This document shows, in pieces, positions 42,396-44,309 of a DNA stretch of 44,309 nucleotides. The stretch is from Lachnospiraceae bacterium (GTDB lineage Bacteria; Bacillota; Clostridia; Lachnospirales; Lachnospiraceae), in contig JAILRH010000111.1 in the NCBI GenBank assembly GCA_024698345.1, positions 1-44,309 of the forward strand. The letters run 5' to 3'. The position numbers and the translations under genes are program-made. The notes beneath the pieces were generated by a model. The model saw nothing but the letters and a program-made list of their open reading frames with translations. It made no database searches and was not told the origin of the DNA. Each line of letters opens with the position of its first letter. Positions within the stretch are counted from its first letter, which is position 1.

Positions 42396-44159
42396 ATGTT
42401 AGATGATAAGGAAAAAGAAATTAAGGACGTTGATAATCAGGAGAACGGTAATTTTGAAAATGCAGTTGAAGATAATGCAGATTCATTTGCTAACCCGATA
42501 AAATTGGAGAAAGATTCTTCAGATGCTACCGCTGATGAAGATAAAGCATTTAGTAGTGAGGTAAATTCATTTGAGAACAATTCGGTTCCAACAGATAATG
42601 ATACCTTTAACAATGATTTGCAGTCAAACGCATATAGTAATGCAGAAAATGGCAATAATGGCAATAGCGGCAATAATGGCAATAGCGGCAATAATACCAA
42701 TAGCGGCAATAATACCAATAGCGGCAATAATGGTGGATACAACAGTTCGCAGGATAATTATACACCATATTACAAAAGTGCAGTTCCGCAGGGAAATCCA
42801 AATAACAGACCGGATAGATCGGGAAATACAAAAGCAGCAGTTGCTATCATTGTCGGAGCAGTTGCCGGATTGTTAATATTGATTGGCGGTTTGTTTGCAG
42901 TTACTCAAAGTGCAATTAAACAGTATGAGAAAAAAACGGTTACAGCTGAAAATGAAACAAAGAAAGAGAAGAAAGAATACAAAAAGATTGAAGATACAAA
43001 GACAACTGATTCAAGTGCACAGGCATCTGATGGAAAGGTATTAATCACAGATGTTTCAGATGTTGTTGACGAAGTAATGCCATCTATTGTTGCTATTACA
43101 AGTACTACTATTGTAGAGAGTTCAGGAAGCAGCATCGAAGACTGGCTTTATGGAATGTATGGATACGGTTCAGATGGTGATCAGAAACAACAGTATGAGC
43201 AGGTTGGTGCAGGATCAGGAATCATTGTAAAACAGAATGACGATGAACTCCTTATTGTTACAAATAATCACGTTGTTCAGGGAGCTGACAAGCTTTCTAT
43301 CCAGTTCGTTAATGGAAAATCAATTGAAGCAGTTACAAAGTCTACTGATGAGAACGCAGACATTGCTATTGTTTCAGTTCCTTTGGAAGATATTGACAGT
43401 GAGACAATGGATGCAATTAAGATTGCACAGCTTGGAGATTCTGATGCATTAAAAGTTGGTGATGGTGTTATTGCAATCGGTAATGCACTTGGATACGGAC
43501 AGTCTGTAACAACCGGTGTTATCAGTGCAAGAGACAGAGAGATTCAGGTTGATGACAGAAAGATGGTAGTTCTTCAGACAGATGCAGCAATCAACGGAGG
43601 AAACAGTGGTGGCGCATTACTTGATTCTTCAGGAAAAGTAATAGGAATTAACGTTGCAAAATATTCTTCAAGTGAATATTCAGGTTCAGCAAGTATCGAA
43701 GGAATGGGATTTGCAATTCCTATTTCTCAGGCAACTGACATTATGGAGAATCTCATGTCAAGACAGACAAGAACAAAAGTTGACGAGAAAGAAAGAGGAG
43801 TTCTTGGTATAGAAGGACTTGATGTTCAAAAAGAAACAGCAGAGAGTTACGGTATTCCGGTGGGAATATATGTTAAGAATGTAATTTCAGGTGGCGGGGC
43901 AGCCAAAGCAGGAATGAAAGAAAAAGACATCATTGTTGCAATTGATGGTCTGAATGTTGAATCAATGGAGAGCCTTCAGGATAAACTACTTTACTACAAA
44001 GCAGGTGAAGAAATTGTTGTTAAGGTAAAAAGAATAGAAGGTGCAGAATATGTCGACAAAGAATTAAAAGTTACTCTTAGCAAATCGAGCCTGATTAAAA
44101 AAGATGCTGATAATAATACACCAAATATTGAAACAAACCCAAACCCATTTGGTGACTGA
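42396..44159 (+). CDS. HtrA/DegP-type membrane-anchored serine protease with PDZ domain
   Basis: ATG 42396 with AAGGAGG 8 nt upstream; the earlier in-frame TTG is rejected. 587 aa. Envelope quality-control protease. Seen: a long cytoplasmic acidic N-terminal region with a (N/G/S/T)-rich repeat of NSGNN units (about 85-115), one transmembrane helix (about 146-171), a Lys/Glu linker, a trypsin-like domain with complete triad His292 (NNHVVQG), Asp322 (ADIAIV) and Ser404 (GGNSGGAL), and one PDZ domain (about 465-565) with VKNVISGGGAAKAGMKEKDII. The low-complexity cytoplasmic extension before the membrane is unusually long. The substrate is unknown. Confidence 0.95.
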   Translation: MLDDKEKEIKDVDNQENGNFENAVEDNADSFANPIKLEKDSSDATADEDKAFSSEVNSFENNSVPTDNDTFNNDLQSNAYSNAENGNNGNSGNNGNSGNNTNSGNNTNSGNNGGYNSSQDNYTPYYKSAVPQGNPNNRPDRSGNTKAAVAIIVGAVAGLLILIGGLFAVTQSAIKQYEKKTVTAENETKKEKKEYKKIEDTKTTDSSAQASDGKVLITDVSDVVDEVMPSIVAITSTTIVESSGSSIEDWLYGMYGYGSDGDQKQQYEQVGAGSGIIVKQNDDELLIVTNNHVVQGADKLSIQFVNGKSIEAVTKSTDENADIAIVSVPLEDIDSETMDAIKIAQLGDSDALKVGDGVIAIGNALGYGQSVTTGVISARDREIQVDDRKMVVLQTDAAINGGNSGGALLDSSGKVIGINVAKYSSSEYSGSASIEGMGFAIPISQATDIMENLMSRQTRTKVDEKERGVLGIEGLDVQKETAESYGIPVGIYVKNVISGGGAAKAGMKEKDIIVAIDGLNVESMESLQDKLLYYKAGEEIVVKVKRIEGAEYVDKELKVTLSKSSLIKKDADNNTPNIETNPNPFGD

Positions 44160-44196
44160 TTAACAGATAGGTTTAATAATTGAATTAATATAAATT

Positions 44197-44240
44197 AAAA
44201 TGTCGCAACATTTGTGCTATAATGAATGTTGCGACATTTT
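44197..44240 (+). terminator. Terminator after htrA, with a promoter element in its loop
   Basis: Perfect 16-bp inverted repeat AAAATGTCGCAACATT / AATGTTGCGACATTTT with a 12-nt loop TGTGCTATAATG. A-run on the left, T-run on the right. Confidence 0.88.
44215..44223 (+). promoter_or_regulatory. Extended -10 (TGCTATAAT) for the gene beyond the window
   Basis: TGCTATAAT lies wholly inside the terminator loop (TG at 44215-44216, TATAAT 44218-44223). Predicted start about 44230. No strong -35, as is acceptable for extended -10 promoters. Confidence 0.5.
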
Positions 44241-44259
44241 TAAAACAGAGATATGTTAC

Positions 44260-44283
44260 TTTCAAAAACTATAGTTTGTGAAA
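44260..44283. promoter_or_regulatory. 24-bp near-perfect palindrome, copy 3 (TTTCA-N14-TGAAA)
   Basis: TTTCA-A-AAACTATAGTTT-G-TGAAA; 22 of 24 positions are self-complementary. The same arm spacing occurs at 22094-22117 and 22647-22670. Here it lies between the putative start of transcription and the ribosome site of the next gene. Confidence 0.6.
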
Positions 44284-44298
44284 TGAATTGTACTTGAT

Positions 44299-44304
44299 AA
44301 GGAG
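44299..44304 (+). promoter_or_regulatory. Ribosome binding site of a gene starting at the window edge
   Basis: AAGGAG followed by AAATA at the last base; a start codon is expected at or just beyond 44309. Confidence 0.5.
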
Positions 44305-44309
44305 AAATA

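Overview
The window is AT-rich, with strong AAGGAGG-type ribosome binding sites, SigA-like promoters and many intrinsic terminators. Its genes include modular secreted xylan-type glycosidases, a LytR-CpsA-Psr (LCP) protein, CdaA/YbbR, HtrA and SbcDC. Together these point to a Gram-positive, fibre-degrading Clostridia member, most likely Lachnospiraceae (Butyrivibrio/Roseburia/Eubacterium/Lachnospira-like). That placement is inference; no rRNA or tRNA gene was seen to fix it. No transposase, integrase, phage gene or CRISPR array was found.

Layout. 1-1.7 kb: the 3' part of a Cof-type HAD phosphatase and an unrecognised 237-aa protein. 2-11 kb: two very large secreted enzymes in tandem, a GH43 glycosidase with two ricin-type modules and a GH115 xylan alpha-glucuronidase of 1965 aa. 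11-18 kb: a secreted metallophosphoesterase (minus strand), an intergenic region with two unrelated tandem repeat families, an InlB-repeat/BNR_4 beta-propeller surface protein, a small DUF3006-like gene overlapping a papain-like (C39-type) protein, and a VanZ-like membrane protein. 18-22 kb: a minus-strand SPFH-membrane-protein plus ribbon-helix-helix operon with a striking triple operator, a beta-PGM-like HAD hydrolase, a lipoprotein and cysK. 22-23.1 kb: a non-coding segment holding a 64-bp tandem array between inverted palindromes, then a free-standing small RNA candidate with its own promoter and terminator. 23-26.3 kb: a REC-GGDEF-EAL-GAF-GGDEF c-di-GMP protein and a 33-aa mini-gene. 26.4-35.4 kb: sbcD-sbcC, then two more secreted proteins (a DUF4832-type glycosidase-like protein and an SGNH esterase with CBMs). 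35.5-44.3 kb: a cell-envelope block of two membrane proteins, cdaA-cdaR, galE, an LCP ligase and an HtrA protease.

How it fits together. GH43, GH115, the DUF4832-type protein and the SGNH esterase all end in the same roughly 165-180-aa module, which I cannot assign to a known family. All four lack LPXTG, SLH or dockerin signals, so the module may be a common surface-attachment or retention device for a debranching set (arabinose, glucuronate and acetyl removal) acting on substituted xylan. The second strong candidate for an undescribed system is the SPFH-RHH pair, whose promoter is overlaid by three 8-bp boxes at exact 11-bp spacing, as expected for autoregulation by the RHH protein. The third is the roughly 180-nt RNA upstream of the c-di-GMP gene.

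A recurring genome habit is short tandem duplications at gene ends (12-bp, 13-bp and 17-bp units beginning at or across stop codons), plus coding microsatellites (13 consecutive Asn codons) and low-complexity linkers.
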